64,000 nt of DNA from Rapana venosa (GCA_028751875.1 CM054165.1:27632823-27696822), one strand, 5' to 3'. Counted from the first letter of the stretch, positions 1 through 12,138 are shown. Program-made: numbers and translations. Notes: generated by a model not told the origin, from the letters alone.

Positions 1-490
1 AACAGGGCAGAATGGCTGCATCAGCCTATGATGCCTTCACCCTGATCCCGCATGATCTGACATTTTGACAGTGATGATCTGCCAAAGATCAACAGTTCAA
101 ATCTACCAGCACCGCGCCCTGCATGCAGCAAGCTTAGCTCCACTCTACCCCCCTCCCCCCCAACCTCCAGTCTATACATGTATCTATGTTACACAGCTCA
201 GGGCTAAGCTATGGTAAACTGTTGGTGTCAAATGGATTAAAAGAGAAACGAAAAAGAAGACCCAAGTGAATTAATGTTATGGTAGACAATTGGTGTCAAA
301 AATAGTGACAGAGAATATGGACACAAATATATTCACGTTGCTCACTTCTTCTTTGTAATAAACAACTAATGCTTTTTTGGGTTGTTGTTGTTGTTTAATC
401 CTAACAAACTTTTTTTTTAACACAAATTGTGGATCAACTTTGAAATTGATGTAAAAATAAAATAATCATGATAGGGGAGGGGGGGGGAGA
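1..490. other. Non-coding flank, no gene seen
   Basis: AT-rich sequence with short poly-T and poly-G runs. I see no ORF with coding character, no tRNA-like box and no clear match to the repeat families found elsewhere in the window. Confidence 0.5.
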
Positions 491-1318
491 GAGGATAGCC
501 TTAGTAGTGGTTAAAACGCTGTGCTAGTGATCTGAAGGCCCGGGATCGAGTCCCCAAGGTGGCACCCATTTTAGGGGATTTTACCTGGAGTTCACATCAG
601 TACTGACTCCACCCACCCCCCACCCCTAAAAAAAAAAATCCTTCAGATAAGACTATGAACCAAGGCCCCTGTGCCAATTCACGCAGAACATCTTCCGCGC
701 ATGCTTAAAAACCTGCCCTACCTTTCTGAAGAGTAGACATTTTTGAGCCAATAGAAACGCATGACAATTTTTTTTCTTAAATGCATGCACACAGGTGTAG
801 TATTTAAACACCATACCTAAAGTTGGAATGAGCCTTCCTTAATGGTGGGAAAAACGATCACATATTATATTAAAGAATCAGGGGGACAGGATAGCCTAGT
901 GGTTAGAACATTGCGCTCGCAATCTGACAACCCGGGTTCGATTCTCGTTCAAGGGGATATTTTGCCCGGGAGTTAACATCAGTGCACTGAGTGCAGACTC
1001 CACTCTCCCCAAAAGTCCTTCGGATGAGACTATAAACCGAGGTTCCGTTTGCGAACGCACGCAGAACATCTTGCACACACGTTAAAAATCCTGTTCCACT
1101 TTTCGTAAGAGTAGGACATTGTGTGCCGGTGGGAACAGATGACAGAATTGACAAAACCGCATACACACGGGGACTGGATGTTAAAAAAAGCACATGTGAT
1201 TATTCCATTATCCTCCATATAAAAGAATAAAATTTTTAAAAATTAATTTAAAAAAACATTTTTTAAAGAATCTCATCAGCGGTGAACCTCAGAGCTCTAG
1301 CCAAGGAACAAAACAAAA
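491..1318 (+). mobile_element. SINE-E copy, interrupted by SINE-B
   Basis: A tRNA-derived head (GGATAGCC..TAGTGGTTAAAACG as A box, GGGATCGAGTCC as B box) is followed by a body with the motif CAGATAAGACTATGAACCAAGG and then the 3' tail called F here (ACACAGGTGT, AAGTTGGAATG, AATGGTGGG, TCATC..GGTGAACCTC, AGAGCTCTAGCCAAGGAAC). A younger SINE-B sits at 880-1262 inside the F tail. The A/B boxes are pol III promoter remnants. The copy looks old and inactive. Confidence 0.75.
880..1262 (+). mobile_element. SINE-B copy nested in SINE-E
   Basis: Full-length tRNA-derived SINE. The head has GGATAGCCTAGTGGTTAGAA (A box) and GGGTTCGATTC (B box), the body contains CCTTCGGATGAGACTATAAA, and the 3' part ends GGGGACTGGATGT..AAAAGCACAT..TATTCCATTATCC then A-rich. 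It is flanked by the 10-bp duplication TTAAAGAATC (870-879 and 1263-1272), which shows retroposition into SINE-E. It is the reference copy for about 16 SINE-B copies in the window. Confidence 0.85.
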
Positions 1319-1391
1319 ATCAGGGGGAAAAAACCCCTAGGGGGTACTACATGAAAATCTAACGATAGTACAGTACAGTACAGTACAGTAC

Positions 1392-1740
1392 AGTCAGCAG
1401 ACTTGGCCCAGGCCAAAAGCTGTGTCAGTTATTTAAGTCAGCTAATTGCCAAGGCCTACACTAAAATGTTGTTATGTTGTAAAATGTTGTGTTGAGATTG
1501 CCTTCAGCCATGACAAGCTCTCAACATAACAACCTGCACTCTTCTTTTAAAGAAGAAAAAAATCCTCTGAAGTCGGAGTATGGCTGCCTATTTGGCGAGG
1601 TACTTGAAAATAGTCATACACGCAAACTTCCATCCGGTGTGCTTCCTATCTCACAGTGATTCCCAGGTGGGATGAATAAGTCAGAGTGCACGTTCTGGGT
1701 GACCCCCAGAGTGTAAAGCTGGGGAACGCACAACAACAAC
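1392..1740 (-). repeat. Element I, copy 1
   Basis: Dispersed repeat whose reverse complement matches 23411-23750 closely and 34410-34690 more loosely. Diagnostic pieces are GGGTCACCCAGAACGTGCAC, CACCGGATGGAAGTTTGCGT and CTCCGACTTCAGAGGATTTT. It has no coding ORF. It lies next to a (CAGTA)n run (about 1370-1393). It is probably a SINE or LINE tail, but the class is not determined. Confidence 0.6.
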
Positions 1741-1929
1741 ACGTCAACAGCAGCAGATGTGTGCCGAAGCACTCTCACTGATAACTGACTGAGGACGGGC
1801 ACAGGTGTTCATCTTGTTCACTTTTTCATTTTAATATCCAACACACACACACACACACACCACACACACACCACACACACACCCCTACAAACTGTGGATA
1901 AACTTTGATGTAAAAATTAAATAATCATG

Positions 1930-2050
1930 AATAATTTCTGAAGTTGGAATGTGGCTACCCTAATGGTGGGTAAAAACGGTCACATTCGCAAAATCTCACC
2001 ATCAGTGAACCACGGAGCACTAGCCGAGGACCAAAAGAAAATGTTTTAAA
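1930..2050 (+). mobile_element. F-type SINE tail fragment
   Basis: Matches the 3' tail shared by SINE-E and SINE-L: AAGTTGGAATGTGGCTACCC, AATGGTGGGTAAAAACGGTC, then CTCACCATCAGTGAACC and the closing GAGCACTAGCCGAGGACC. The head is missing, as expected for a 5'-truncated retrocopy. It is preceded by a (CA)n run at 1841-1885. Confidence 0.65.
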
Positions 2051-2317
2051 ATAATCATGATTCGCATGTAATTCACCATCAAAAATCAAATACCAATACT
2101 TTTTTCCCTTCCTTTTTTTGTCAATAAAATTAATACAGAAATAAAAACAGAAATAGACCATCTATGGCTGGAGGGAGGGATCACACAAATATACCCAGCA
2201 TGCACCCAGCCACCAGGGGTGGTCTGGACTCCGCCAAATTCAACTGCCCATGACACACTGCCTGAAAAAACTTCAGTGCACTGCAGTGCCCCATGTTAAG
2301 TGAACAAAAATCTTCTC

Positions 2318-2710
2318 TTTCCTCTACAGTTTGATGCTAAAAACTCACCATAGTTTTAAGGAAAAAAAATTAACATCTCCATTCTTCACTAACAACTCAC
2401 CAAAGATTTTTAATCCTCACTTTCCCTCACAGTTTGATGTTAAAAACTCACCATCACTTTCCCTCACAGTTTGTAGTTAAAAACTCACCACAGTCAATAA
2501 TTTTTTTAAAATTTTAATTAAAAAGAAAAGATACTCCCCTTCAGTTTGACACAAAAACTCACCATACTTTTTATATATATATATATATATTATATATATA
2601 TACACACACTCTTTTCTTCAGTTTGATGCTAAAAGCCCACCATAGTTCATTTTCCAAAAAAAATCCTCTCCTTCCTTCATAGTTTGATGCTAAAAACTCA
2701 CCATAGAGCC
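2318..2710. repeat. Degenerate minisatellite, about seven units
   Basis: The motif CAGTTTGATG(C/T)TAAAAACTCACCAT recurs about seven times with variable AT-rich spacers, giving an irregular period of roughly 40-75 bp. It is interrupted by a (TA)n run at about 2570-2600. No ORF runs through it. Confidence 0.65.
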
Positions 2711-3127
2711 TATGAAATGCCTTCAACAGGAATGTAGAAAGAGAAGAAGACAGATGGTCCTATTTATTATTTAACACAAGGGCAGAAAGTTATAAAATCA
2801 CCTGAGGCCCTGGCATATATATATAAGAGCAAATATTCTGTGACACTCCAAGACAAAATGAGTCGCAGAGCACCTGACCCACTTTTCCGCTAGGAATGAT
2901 CTTAGGCATGTGAGGGTCAGGTTGTCGATTTTGAGACTTCGACTGATTATAAAACTATAAGCTTTTTTCTGCCTTGTACTGAAGTAGTATTATGGTGGAA
3001 TTTTGTTTCCTTTTGCAGCTTTAACACTATCCCTACAGGAAGGGAGAGAACCCCTCTTTCCCAGAACATGTGCACTGTACAGCTACAAAAAGAAATAACA
3101 TTAAAAATCTGAAAAAACAAAAATTTA

Positions 3128-3632
3128 GATAAAACACACACATATATCTGCATGTCCATATGCACACACGCATGCACACACATGCATGCACACACACATA
3201 ACACACATAACACACACACACAGAGTGACACACACAGTGGCACAAACACACAGTGACACACACACACAACACACATACAACACACACAGTGACACACACA
3301 TACACACAACACACACAGTGACACACACAACACAGACACAACACAAACATACATACACACACACACCACAGATAGTGACATGAGTCTCTCTGTCTCTCTC
3401 TGTCTCTCTCTCTCTCTCTCTGTCTCTCTCACACACACACACACACGCACACACACACACACTCACACACATCACACACACAAACACACACACACAAACA
3501 CACACACACAAACACACACATCACACACATAAACACACACACACACACATCACACACACAAACACACAATCACACACACACACATCACACACACACACAA
3601 ACACACATCACACACACACACCCACACCCTGA
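3128..3632. repeat. Compound (CA)n/(CT)n microsatellite
   Basis: About 500 bp of interrupted CA dinucleotides with a (CT)n core at 3386-3430. Long open frames here encode only Cys-Val, Thr-His or Arg-Glu strings and are artefacts of the repeat. Confidence 0.9.
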
Positions 3633-3696
3633 AGGAATGCGGCAATGCGCTCAATTCAAATTCAAAGATTTCTTCCTTGATACAAGGAACGCAGAA

Positions 3697-3994
3697 AAAG
3701 GTAAAAGGTAAAGGAGTCCCATAACCTATAAGGTCGTAGGGGAGCGAGGCGTCAGATACCTCACTTCTCTAGGGCCAGCATATTGAGGGCGGCGCCCATC
3801 TCCTCTCCCTCGCTGCTTTACCTTCCCTGACCCTAAAGAGGGCAGGTACCCATTTACAGCTGGGTGAACTGGGGGGAACTGTACTGAAGCCAAGGCGCGC
3901 AAACGGTCACCCATCCAACTGGTAATCACGCTCGACGCTGCTTAACTTGGCTAGGGGAAAGCGAGTGCTCCGACCACTGAGCTATCCCGTCCCC
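3697..3994 (-). mobile_element. SINE-A copy with target-site duplication
   Basis: Reverse complement of a tRNA-headed SINE: GACGGGATAGCTCAGTGGTC (A box), then GAGCGTG..TTACCAG, a central part with TTCACCCAGCTGTAAATGGG and a 3' end GGTTATGGGACTCCTTTACC plus (TTTACC)n. The flanks share ACGCAGAA (3689-3696 and 3995-4002). Four more copies occur at 8264, 25736, 45502 and 48658. Confidence 0.85.
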
Positions 3995-4002
3995 ACGCAG
4001 AA

Positions 4003-4785
4003 GAAAGTCTAAGTAAAAAATATCATTTATAATTTATTAGGAAAAAAAACTTTTGACATTTAGTGCAATGCAGCCAAGAGTATAATATAAGAGACTTCTT
4101 CTTTTCTTTATCTTGTTCACTAGACTTATACGTGATAGTAACAATATCCATGTCAAAAACAAGGTTATCACAGAGTTATATAATCTACGATAAAACAGGA
4201 TTTCAAATAAACAATAAAAAGTTCTAACACACAATAACGACTGACTTCATGAATTAATCAATGGCAACGACAAAACTACACACTAGTTTACATTCTGATT
4301 GTGTGGTCTACACTCACACAAAAACATGTGCAATGTACTTATGTAGTCTTAACTTCACCATGTCTGTTGGAAAAACTTACATGTATCATATTTGAATGTA
4401 ATATACGTACATGTCTGGCTTCAAAGCTGGCTTACAAACTTCAAACTGTTTATTAGTGCTCCTGTTACGAATGACTGAATCCAGTCAAGTCTCTATCCAA
4501 TTAATAATAAAAAATTTTAAAAGAGGGTAGTTTTGAAATTGAACAAGAGGAGAAAAATATATGTTTCAAATGCAAAGCTGGAACACTACAAAAGAAAAAG
4601 TTGACAAGTTAACTTGTGGCTGAGCAGTAGAAAAATTGACAAGTGGCTAATTTTTTTTTTTATTACAAGAATGTGCTTTGCTCTCAAAGTGCAAATTTAT
4701 GATCCCCCCACCCCCACCCCAACCTAGACATGTTATAATGATGTAATGTGTAAATGACATGTACACACACATGTGTGAGAGTCAC
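4003..4785. other. AT-rich non-coding stretch
   Basis: No convincing ORF, splice-bounded exon or repeat-family match seen. Short poly-A/T runs only. Confidence 0.45.
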
Positions 4786-5245
4786 TGAGTGTGTGTGTGT
4801 GTGTTGGTGGTGGGGGGAGGGGGAGCAGGGGGGGGGGGGGGGGGGTACACATTACACTCACACATACAATGATTCATGGTGTATACAATGTCAATAGTGT
4901 GATACACTGCAATCAATTTTTTTTTTTTAATGTGTGTTACACACACACACACACACACACTCAGTCTATAATTATTTATCACGAACAATGTATACAGGTC
5001 TCTGCGTATGTGAGTGTGTAGTAGTGTGTGTGTGTTATACTTTCTCTGTGCGCGTGTGTGGGTACATGTGTGCATGCATGTGTGCATGGTGCATGCATGC
5101 ATGCGTGTGAGTGTCTGTGCGTGCATGCATGCATGTATGCATGAGTGCGTGTGTACATGTGTGTGTATCACTGCATGTCTGTGGCTTGTTGTGTGTTAGC
5201 GCGCATGCATATATGTGTGTATGTGTGGGGGGGGGGGGGGGAACT
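4786..5245. repeat. (GT)n/(G)n/(TGCA)n microsatellite cluster
   Basis: (GT)n at 4789-4804, a poly-G tract at about 4818-4845, (CA)n at 4939-4960, then TGTGTG/TGCATG-rich sequence to 5226 and another poly-G at 5227-5240. ORFs across it are low-complexity artefacts. Confidence 0.85.
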
Positions 5246-6107
5246 GCTGTCAATCATCACTTTAAAAATAAAGACCCTCCCATCACAAAAACAATGAAGA
5301 GAGCTACTGATGTACCAGACAGAAAGAGTACAGTAGCAGAACACCAGGTTAGTGAAAATTCACACAATATCTTGTAAGAAAAGGAAAATACTAGTTTACT
5401 ACACTCATTTAAATCAAGGTCAAAATGGGGGGGGGGGGGGACAACAACTGAACAACTTCAACAACTGTACAAGGCAGAGTGACTGATCATTGCAACTGAT
5501 CTGTATGTTCTAAATTTTGTCAAACACTAATTTGCAAAAGACTCATGACGACAGGGTTTTTTTTCTTGAAGCCCAAACACACAGCAAGACAAGAGAGGCA
5601 ATCCAGTAACTAACTAAACCTACTGGATTTTTGTCATTATACACTAATGTATGGAGATCTTTCTTGTGTGCTCCACCCTTGGGGGCAATCAGTCTATTAA
5701 TAGCATGCTACTTTCAATCCCCCGGCGTCCCACCTAGACATAAACGTGGTCTTTTTACCCACGAAAGTATAAACGATGTCACCTGGACGATTTCAACCCT
5801 GACAAATCTATTTCCAATGCTCTTGATCAAAAGGGCACAAATAGCCCATCACCATTAAAGTTAAAAATGCACTCGTGCGACAATCTGAAACAATAGCTTC
5901 TGGAAGTAGGCGTACATTTGTACAGTACATTATCTGTTCCTGGTTTAGCAAGCACAATCGTCTTGCGTTTTTTCGACACACTCCCACAGGTAAACACACA
6001 CACACAGGTTACCGGGTCTAAATCTACACTTCCTAGCCACCTTCACCGGACAAGTAAAACTTGAAAATAAAGAAATGTAAGCAAGATCAGTAAATCAAAG
6101 GACTTAC
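5246..6107. other. Mostly unique sequence, no gene recognised
   Basis: Lower repeat content than its surroundings apart from a poly-G tract at about 5427-5440. Open frames up to 75 codons exist on both strands but show no recognisable domain or splice-bounded coding signal. Confidence 0.4.
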
Positions 6108-6260
6108 CTGTGTGTAGATGATTGATAGTCCCTACATGGCACACAATCGGTAGTGTAAAATAACCTAGCAAGTGTTTGATAGTGTCACACCCTAAAGCTC
6201 GTTTGAGATCAGTCAACTGACGACTGTGTGAATGGGAGAAAAATGCTGATCATTCTCTAT
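6108..6260 (-). other. Possible minus-strand 5' exon (weak)
   Basis: On the minus strand the sequence CTACACACAG is followed by GTAAGTCC at 6107-6100, a near-consensus 5' splice site. The stretch upstream (6108 to about 6260) is non-repetitive but has no start codon with a useful frame, so at best it would be a non-coding first exon of a gene running off the left side. This rests on one splice-site match only. Confidence 0.15.
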
Positions 6261-6317
6261 TCCCGTGTGAAATTTTGCTCCCGATGATCATTTAAAAGTT
6301 TCTTCTTTTTTTCTGTT

Positions 6318-6425
6318 TTCGTTCCTCGGCTAGGCGTCCGAGGTTCACCCTGGTGAGATTTTGCGCGTGCAAGCATTTTTACCCACCATTAAGGTAGCTG
6401 CATTACGACATTCGGGGATAACACA
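6318..6425 (-). mobile_element. F-type SINE tail fragment
   Basis: Minus-strand copy of the F tail: TCCTCGGCTAG, GAGGTTCACCCTGGTGAGAT, TTTTTACCCACCATTAAGGT and TGCATTACGACATTCGGGGA. The SINE head is absent. Confidence 0.65.
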
Positions 6426-7150
6426 GTTTCGAGACATGAAATATAGGGTAAATCTATAGACTGGTGGTTTTTTTTAATTTATATAAGTCCCCCAAGTGAC
6501 AGGTTCGAAAATGGGTCCAAGTAGGATGCCCCAAAAGAAAGATGGCAGCAGACGGCAATGTTGAAGCAGAAGAACCTCCCAGAGCTCACGATCTAGATGT
6601 GGCCTAGCAACACCCCCACCCCCACCCCGATAATAGCAAGTTAAGGGTCGTGGCTCATCTGAAAACAGGGATTATATTAGAATTGCTTGGTAATGGAGGT
6701 TGGTTGACACAGTCACTCAATCGGTAAATCTCCACTGGGACTCTAATATAATCAACAAACAAACAAGATAAAGGTGACTTCATCCTTGTAGATTATCCAT
6801 CTTCCGTCCAGCTCTACCAAGAGATTCTGTCTTCAAACTTTCTTGAGTTTTTTCTTTGTTTTGCTGCTGCTCTTGCTGCTGCAGCAGCTGCTGCTACACT
6901 GTTGTTGCTACTGCTTGCTGCTGCTGTCATTTTATTGATGATCACTCAACCATAATGATCATCAGTAACTAATAGCTGTTGATAACGAACCTCTAGCATT
7001 TGTTATCATTGAATAGCTTGGTAAACTGCAAAAGACTGTAACAGCACTGATGATGGTGAAGGCCACATGGACTAACAGAAATATTACACTCTGCTCAAAG
7101 ATCAGGATGATGCACTCTTTGGTAATCTTCTCCCTTTTTTCCGTTCCCCT
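6426..7150. other. No gene recognised
   Basis: Contains a CTG/CAG-rich patch (about 6860-6935) and a 21-codon ORF starting at 6542 (see rejected items). No exon could be supported. Confidence 0.4.
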
Positions 7151-7157
7151 TCTAGAG

Positions 7158-7245
7158 CTCTGAGATTCACTCATGATCAGATGTTGTGTATGCAACCGTT
7201 TTTACCCATCATTAAGGTAACAGTATTCTGACTTCAGGGATGTTA
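7158..7245 (-). mobile_element. F-type SINE tail fragment
   Basis: GAGCTCTGAGATTCACTCAT, CGTTTTTACCCATCATTAAG and TCTGACTTCAGGGATG are the minus-strand F tail. It directly abuts a LINE remnant on its right. Confidence 0.55.
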
Positions 7246-7400
7246 TCTCCATCAATCCCTGTATGCCTGTGAGTCTTGGACCATGATTTTGACAGTATAC
7301 ATAGAGAACAGGATACAGACCATGGAGATGGGATTCTCACAAACATGGCAGCATTTCCTACTGCGATCCTACTACCAACATAGAAGTGAGGGACACACAG
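7246..7400 (+). pseudogene. Decayed LINE reverse-transcriptase fragment
   Basis: Forward translation gives SLYACESWTM then ENRIQTMEMGF, matching the C-terminal block YACESWTLTADLERRVQAVE of non-LTR retrotransposon reverse transcriptases seen better preserved at 61117-61593 (minus strand). The frame then degrades. No catalytic residues are present. It is a dead retrotransposon scrap. Confidence 0.55.
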
Positions 7401-7698
7401 AGGCGAGCTGTTGGGTGCTGTGAAGATCTCTTGATGACCTCAGTCTACCTATCACGGACATCGCTTGATGGTAGCTGCTGATGCATGCCCGGTCATGCCT
7501 TCATCCCCTTCTGTCTGCAGTCCTTCTGTAGATGTCATCTGTTGACAACTCTATCCACTTGGCTGTGCTCTCCATGTTGGAAGTTGGTGGTTTTCCTTGT
7601 CGCCTTTTGCCCTGTATCTTACCCTTTCTGGTGTATGTGCACGAGCTCATGTACATGTGCCTATGGTCAGTGTGGTTAGGTTTGGCATAATGTAGTAA

Positions 7699-7752
7699 AC
7701 ACACACACACACACACACACACACAGGCGCGCGCGCGCGCGCGCATGCACAC
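7699..7752. repeat. (CA)n(CG)n microsatellite
   Basis: CA dinucleotides passing into CGCGCG. Alternating purine-pyrimidine sequence of this kind can adopt Z-DNA; that is general knowledge, not something shown here. Confidence 0.9.
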
Positions 7753-8263
7753 GGCTTATAACTTACCCACACGAGGCATAAGGTTTATGTCCCTTGTTAT
7801 TGTTTTTATTTTTGTCTTTTATTTTGGTGGTAGTCAGATGGATAGCTCAGCCTATGTGTTCAAGGCAGCTTACGCTGCAAGTCTCCCAAGTCTCCATAGA
7901 GCTTTTTGGCCACTGGGGTGAGATCAGGCTAGATTCTATCCTTTCACAATGCCCCTCCATTTCACACTGCATATTCAGCAGAGTCATCAGGATCTTCAGC
8001 ACAGCCATCATTGCACATATCTGTCCCCAAATCTTTTGGGTAGTAGGTCGGGAGGTGTTCAAGGGTGCAGAACTTCTCTGAGGGATACTATGAGAGTCCC
8101 TTGGTCCTACGCCAGGAATGTTGCCCTGAACAAGGACAGGATCTCCCTCACTCCATGCTGGGACAGCTAAACAGGAGAGATCTCTTTGGGGTCATAGTCA
8201 TCAAAGACGTCATGATGTCGTTGTTAAGCATAATGTTCCCTTAAAAGCTGCCATTTTAACGAT
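7753..8263. other. No gene recognised
   Basis: Overlapping open frames of 71-95 codons occur on both strands in 7794-8170. None shows a recognisable domain, and flanking splice sites are not convincing. It may be an old transposon internal piece. Confidence 0.35.
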
Positions 8264-8552
8264 GACGGGATAGCTTAGTGGTCGGAGCACTGCTTTCCCC
8301 AGCCAAGTTAAGCAGCGTCGAGCGTGGTTACCAGTTGGATGGGTGACCGTTTGCGCGCCTTGGCTTCAGTACAGTTCCCCCAGTTCACCCAGCTGTAAAT
8401 GGGTACCTGCCCTCTTTAGGGTCAGGGAAGGTAAAGCAGCGAGGGAGAGGAGATGGGCGCCGCCCTCAATATGCTGCCCCTAGACAAGTGAGGTCTCTGA
8501 CGCCTCGCTCCCCTACGACCTTATAGGTTATGGGACTCCTTTACCTTTACTT
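8264..8552 (+). mobile_element. SINE-A copy
   Basis: Near full-length: GACGGGATAGCTTAGTGGTC head, GAGCGTGGTTACCAG, the central CACCCAGCTGTAAATGGGTA, GGTTATGGGACTCC and a TTTACC tail running into poly-T. Highly similar to the copy at 3697-3994. Confidence 0.85.
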
Positions 8553-8695
8553 TTTTTTTTTACTACTAACTACTAGGAAAATGTAGACCATGACAATCTT
8601 CATTCATCTTGATCAAGATAAAGACAAAAATTGGGTAGAGGTCTATACAGACAGACGGGCAGACAAGCACAGACAAAGTGCTATCCAAAAAGCAG

Positions 8696-8697
<2 letters not shown>

Positions 8698-8742
<45 letters not shown>
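8698..8742. repeat. (CT)n microsatellite
   Basis: Uninterrupted CT dinucleotides of about 45 bp. Confidence 0.95.
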
Positions 8743-8747
<5 letters not shown>

Positions 8748-9019
8748 CTGGCCGGTACAAAGACCAGAGTAGTGGCTTTGCACTGTGCAATGGGCTGACC
8801 CCACTTTCAATAAAAAAAAATTTTTCTATTTGTTTATTTTTAGATAAGTATTTGCATTCGTAAAAGCACTGAAACCACTAATAAAGAGGGCCAGAAAATA
8901 AAGGAACTATGCCTGAGAGCAAAGAGATAGGCATACTTTTTTCTTATGAACTGATGCTAGAGCTACACCATACAAAAAAAATCTGAGTAGCAGTTAGCCT
9001 GCCCTCTTTGGACCATGAT

Positions 9020-9028
<9 letters not shown>

Positions 9029-9053
<25 letters not shown>

Positions 9054-9110
9054 TAATGTATGGAATTTATATAGCACTGTTCATTGTGCATTGTGCAATA
9101 ATTGTCCAAG
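9029..9110 (+). repeat. Element J fragment with (TAA)n
   Basis: (TAA)n followed by TATGGAATTTATATAGCAC, the conserved J motif (also 54299, and minus-strand 13180, 20735, 21422, 22548). J copies always sit next to an ATT/TAA microsatellite, so this looks like the 3' end and tail of a retroposon in minus orientation. Confidence 0.6.
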
Positions 9111-9340
9111 AGTCCCCATAAAAATCAGGAAATGCAGCTGTTTACCGTTTACCGTTGTATTTCCTATTCTGGTAATAATGAAAATAAGATATGCAATCCA
9201 ATTTCACAAAATACAATCAACGTCTACATCCATTCAGTCTCAGATAGAGATCGAAAAACCAGTTTACAACTCTTTTTTTTAAAGTCGGGAGACAAAATTT
9301 CTTGGGTATCAAAAAGTAGACCTGGTCTTTACTGAAGTAA

Positions 9341-9757
9341 TGACATCATGTTGTGACTTTTTAACGGGTGCAAACTTAAACATGTTGGTCAAGTTAGCAT
9401 AGAATTGTGGCGATCATCTTTCTTCACCAATTTTCGATTTTAATAGTTTTGGTGTTTTTAGAGAGTCAAAAACAAGTACACAGAGACTGATGACGTCTTT
9501 GACATGGCACTCCAAGGGGCGGGGCTCAATCAAAAAATCGTGAGGGTTTCGAGCTAAAAATAGCCGTTCTAGCACACAAATCGAAGAAACGTGTAATCGG
9601 AAACTGTAAAGAATAATAAGATTCTAAATTCATATGGTCACGAAGGAATAGTTTTGTTTTCAGTGCGCATTTATAACCATTCAGCGAGTTTTGGACTCCA
9701 CGATTTTGGAAGCACAGCACATACGGGAGCAGACGTTTTCAAGCAGACGACATAAAT
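9341..9757 (+). promoter_or_regulatory. Candidate promoter and 5'UTR of the 13-exon gene
   Basis: The 417 bp before the first ATG contain a CRE-like TGACATCA (9341-9348), a second TGACGTCT (9491-9498) and a perfect GC box GGGGCGGGGC (9516-9525, the Sp1-type motif). No TATA box is clear. An in-frame TAA at 9674-9676 with no ATG between it and 9758 supports 9758 as the start. The region is free of microsatellites, unlike almost all surrounding DNA. The transcription start itself cannot be placed. Confidence 0.55.
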
Positions 9758-9796
9758 ATGACAGTTGGCTGGAGAACTCTCGATGTTGGCGAAAAG
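9758..9796 (+). CDS. Exon 1 (residues 1-13), start codon
   Basis: Encodes [13 protein letters not shown] and ends in phase 0 at AAG|GTATAG. A is at -3 of the ATG. It is the first ATG after an in-frame stop at 9674. The [17 protein letters not shown] continuity across the 3.2-kb intron supports the join. This exon is too short to show in an ORF scan. Confidence 0.7.
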
Positions 9797-10053
9797 GTAT
9801 AGTATTTTCTCTTTAAAATATTCGTCAAAAGCCACATCAGTTTATTTCAACTAGGGGAGGTAGAACGAAACAAATACGCATAAAAATGTTTTCTTCTTTA
9901 AATTGGAATTTCTTATGCTTTTTAAAATATTTTGTATTATGAAATCGCAAGTTTTTAGTCATCACTTCCCGCCGATTGGTTTTTGTTTTCTGTTGTTTTG
10001 TCAGGCTCTACAAACTCAGGTCTTATTATCTCTCATCCACATTGATGTGATTG

Positions 10054-10120
<67 letters not shown>

Positions 10121-10250
10121 TGGCACACACAATGCTCTCTCTTACACACACACACCAAACACACTCACACACACACTCACACACACACACACACTGAACT
10201 CACACACACACACCAAACACACACACTGAACTCAAACACACACACACAGA

Positions 10251-10329
<79 letters not shown>

Positions 10330-10542
10330 CTGAACAGTGGTTACTGTTGGACATTGTGTTATTTTTTATAAGGAGTCAAATAATTCAGTTTTTGTAGTAT
10401 GTTAAAATTAGTTTTTTTATTCACTACTGATATCTAACACTTTTCTGTTATTGTTTGCATTCTCTTGTTTAGACTACTTTTCCTCTCTAAAATCACTAAA
10501 TGTGAATAGGCCTAGATGTTAAACTGAAGATAACACATTCAT

Positions 10543-10590
<48 letters not shown>

Positions 10591-10939
10591 TCACTCACTT
10601 GGTGGCACATGTGTTTCTCTGCTTCTCTCTCTCTCCCCCTTTGCTTCTTCTGCTTGAAAGTATGAGTACTGAGTGCATTTTACAATGTGACCCCCATGGG
10701 CGGCAATGCGATGTAAAAAAGAACATGAATACCTATTCATTATCCTGGAAAAAAGATTTGTTTCTTTACTTACAATGTGCTAGAGTTCCTTTTATGACTT
10801 TATTGCTTTTCCCCCCCTCTTTATTATCGAGACGTGTACCTCTATCTCTACTTTTACTTACCCAGACATTCATTTGCATCACCATAATTAAAAGTGTTTG
10901 TGTACGTGGCATGTGATATTACATATTATTACCCTAAAC

Positions 10940-10987
<48 letters not shown>

Positions 10988-11020
10988 AAACACACACACA
11001 CACACACACGCGCGCGCGCT

Positions 11021-11067
<47 letters not shown>

Positions 11068-11916
11068 TCACTCACTCACCCACCCATATTCTCTCCCTAA
11101 ACGACTGTATAGTTTTTAATTTCTTCTTGATTTGTTTCTTGTTTTTATTGTGTGGATGTATGGGTATTAGATTTATTTCATTATCATGACATATAATTTG
11201 AAACGAGTATAATCTAAAATGAGTGTTGATGGGATCGCATACTGTTTTGGGATTTATATATTGGATATTATCTCTGAAATACACACACACACACTCTCTG
11301 TCTCTGTCTCTCTCTCTCTCACCTTTTATCGTCCTGCTTATAGTCATAGTATATCCTGATGAAGGATTCATATTTTTATATTTTCAATACTTTATTGGAC
11401 TTGCCTCTGTACTTAAGTTTTAATGAGTGCCCTATTTCAATATCTTATAATTATGTGTAACAAGTATGTGTACCATTTGACAATGTGTAGATGTTTATCT
11501 TTATGACTTATTAAGTTTGGTTGTGTTATTTTTCTTGGCTTTGTTGTTGCTCTTGTTCTTGCTGTTGTTGTTTGTCTGTTTTTCTCTTTTTTATCATCTT
11601 TTGTTGGTTTGGTTTTTCCTTCTCTTTTGTTTGTTTGTTTGTTTTGGTTAGGGTTTTTTGGGGGGTGGGGGTAGGGGTGGGGTATTCTTAGGATTTTCTT
11701 TTAATTGCTTGCTTTTGGGGGGGGGGGGGGGAGGGTTGTTGGGGGGGAGCTGTTTTGAAAAGGGTTATTTCCCTTGTTTTTATTGCGAGACTGTATAAGT
11801 ATTGGGTTATTATTATTAAGATGTATCCCTAACGGGCGGGGACTGGATGTAAAAAAGCACATGTGTGCTTATTCATTATCCTCGAAATAAAAGAATTTGT
11901 CATTGTCATTGTCATT

Positions 11917-11969
<53 letters not shown>

Positions 11970-12102
11970 TCTCTCTCCCTCTCTCTGTATGGGTATTGGG
12001 CTTACTTTATCATCATGATGTTCAATTTGTATGAGTATAATCAAAAAGTGTTGATGGTGATCGTGTGCTGTGTTGAGTATTATATATTTAGTATTATCCC
12101 TG

Positions 12103-12138
<36 letters not shown>

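Noticed and set aside
3033..3517. Cys/Val-rich and Thr/His-rich ORFs across CA/GT repeats here and at many other places
   Set aside because: Pure dinucleotide artefacts; no unique flanking coding sequence.
6542..6607. 21-codon ORF MAADGNVEAEEPPRAHDLDV
   Set aside because: Good start context and protein-like, but too short, no splice donor in frame and no supporting exon nearby.
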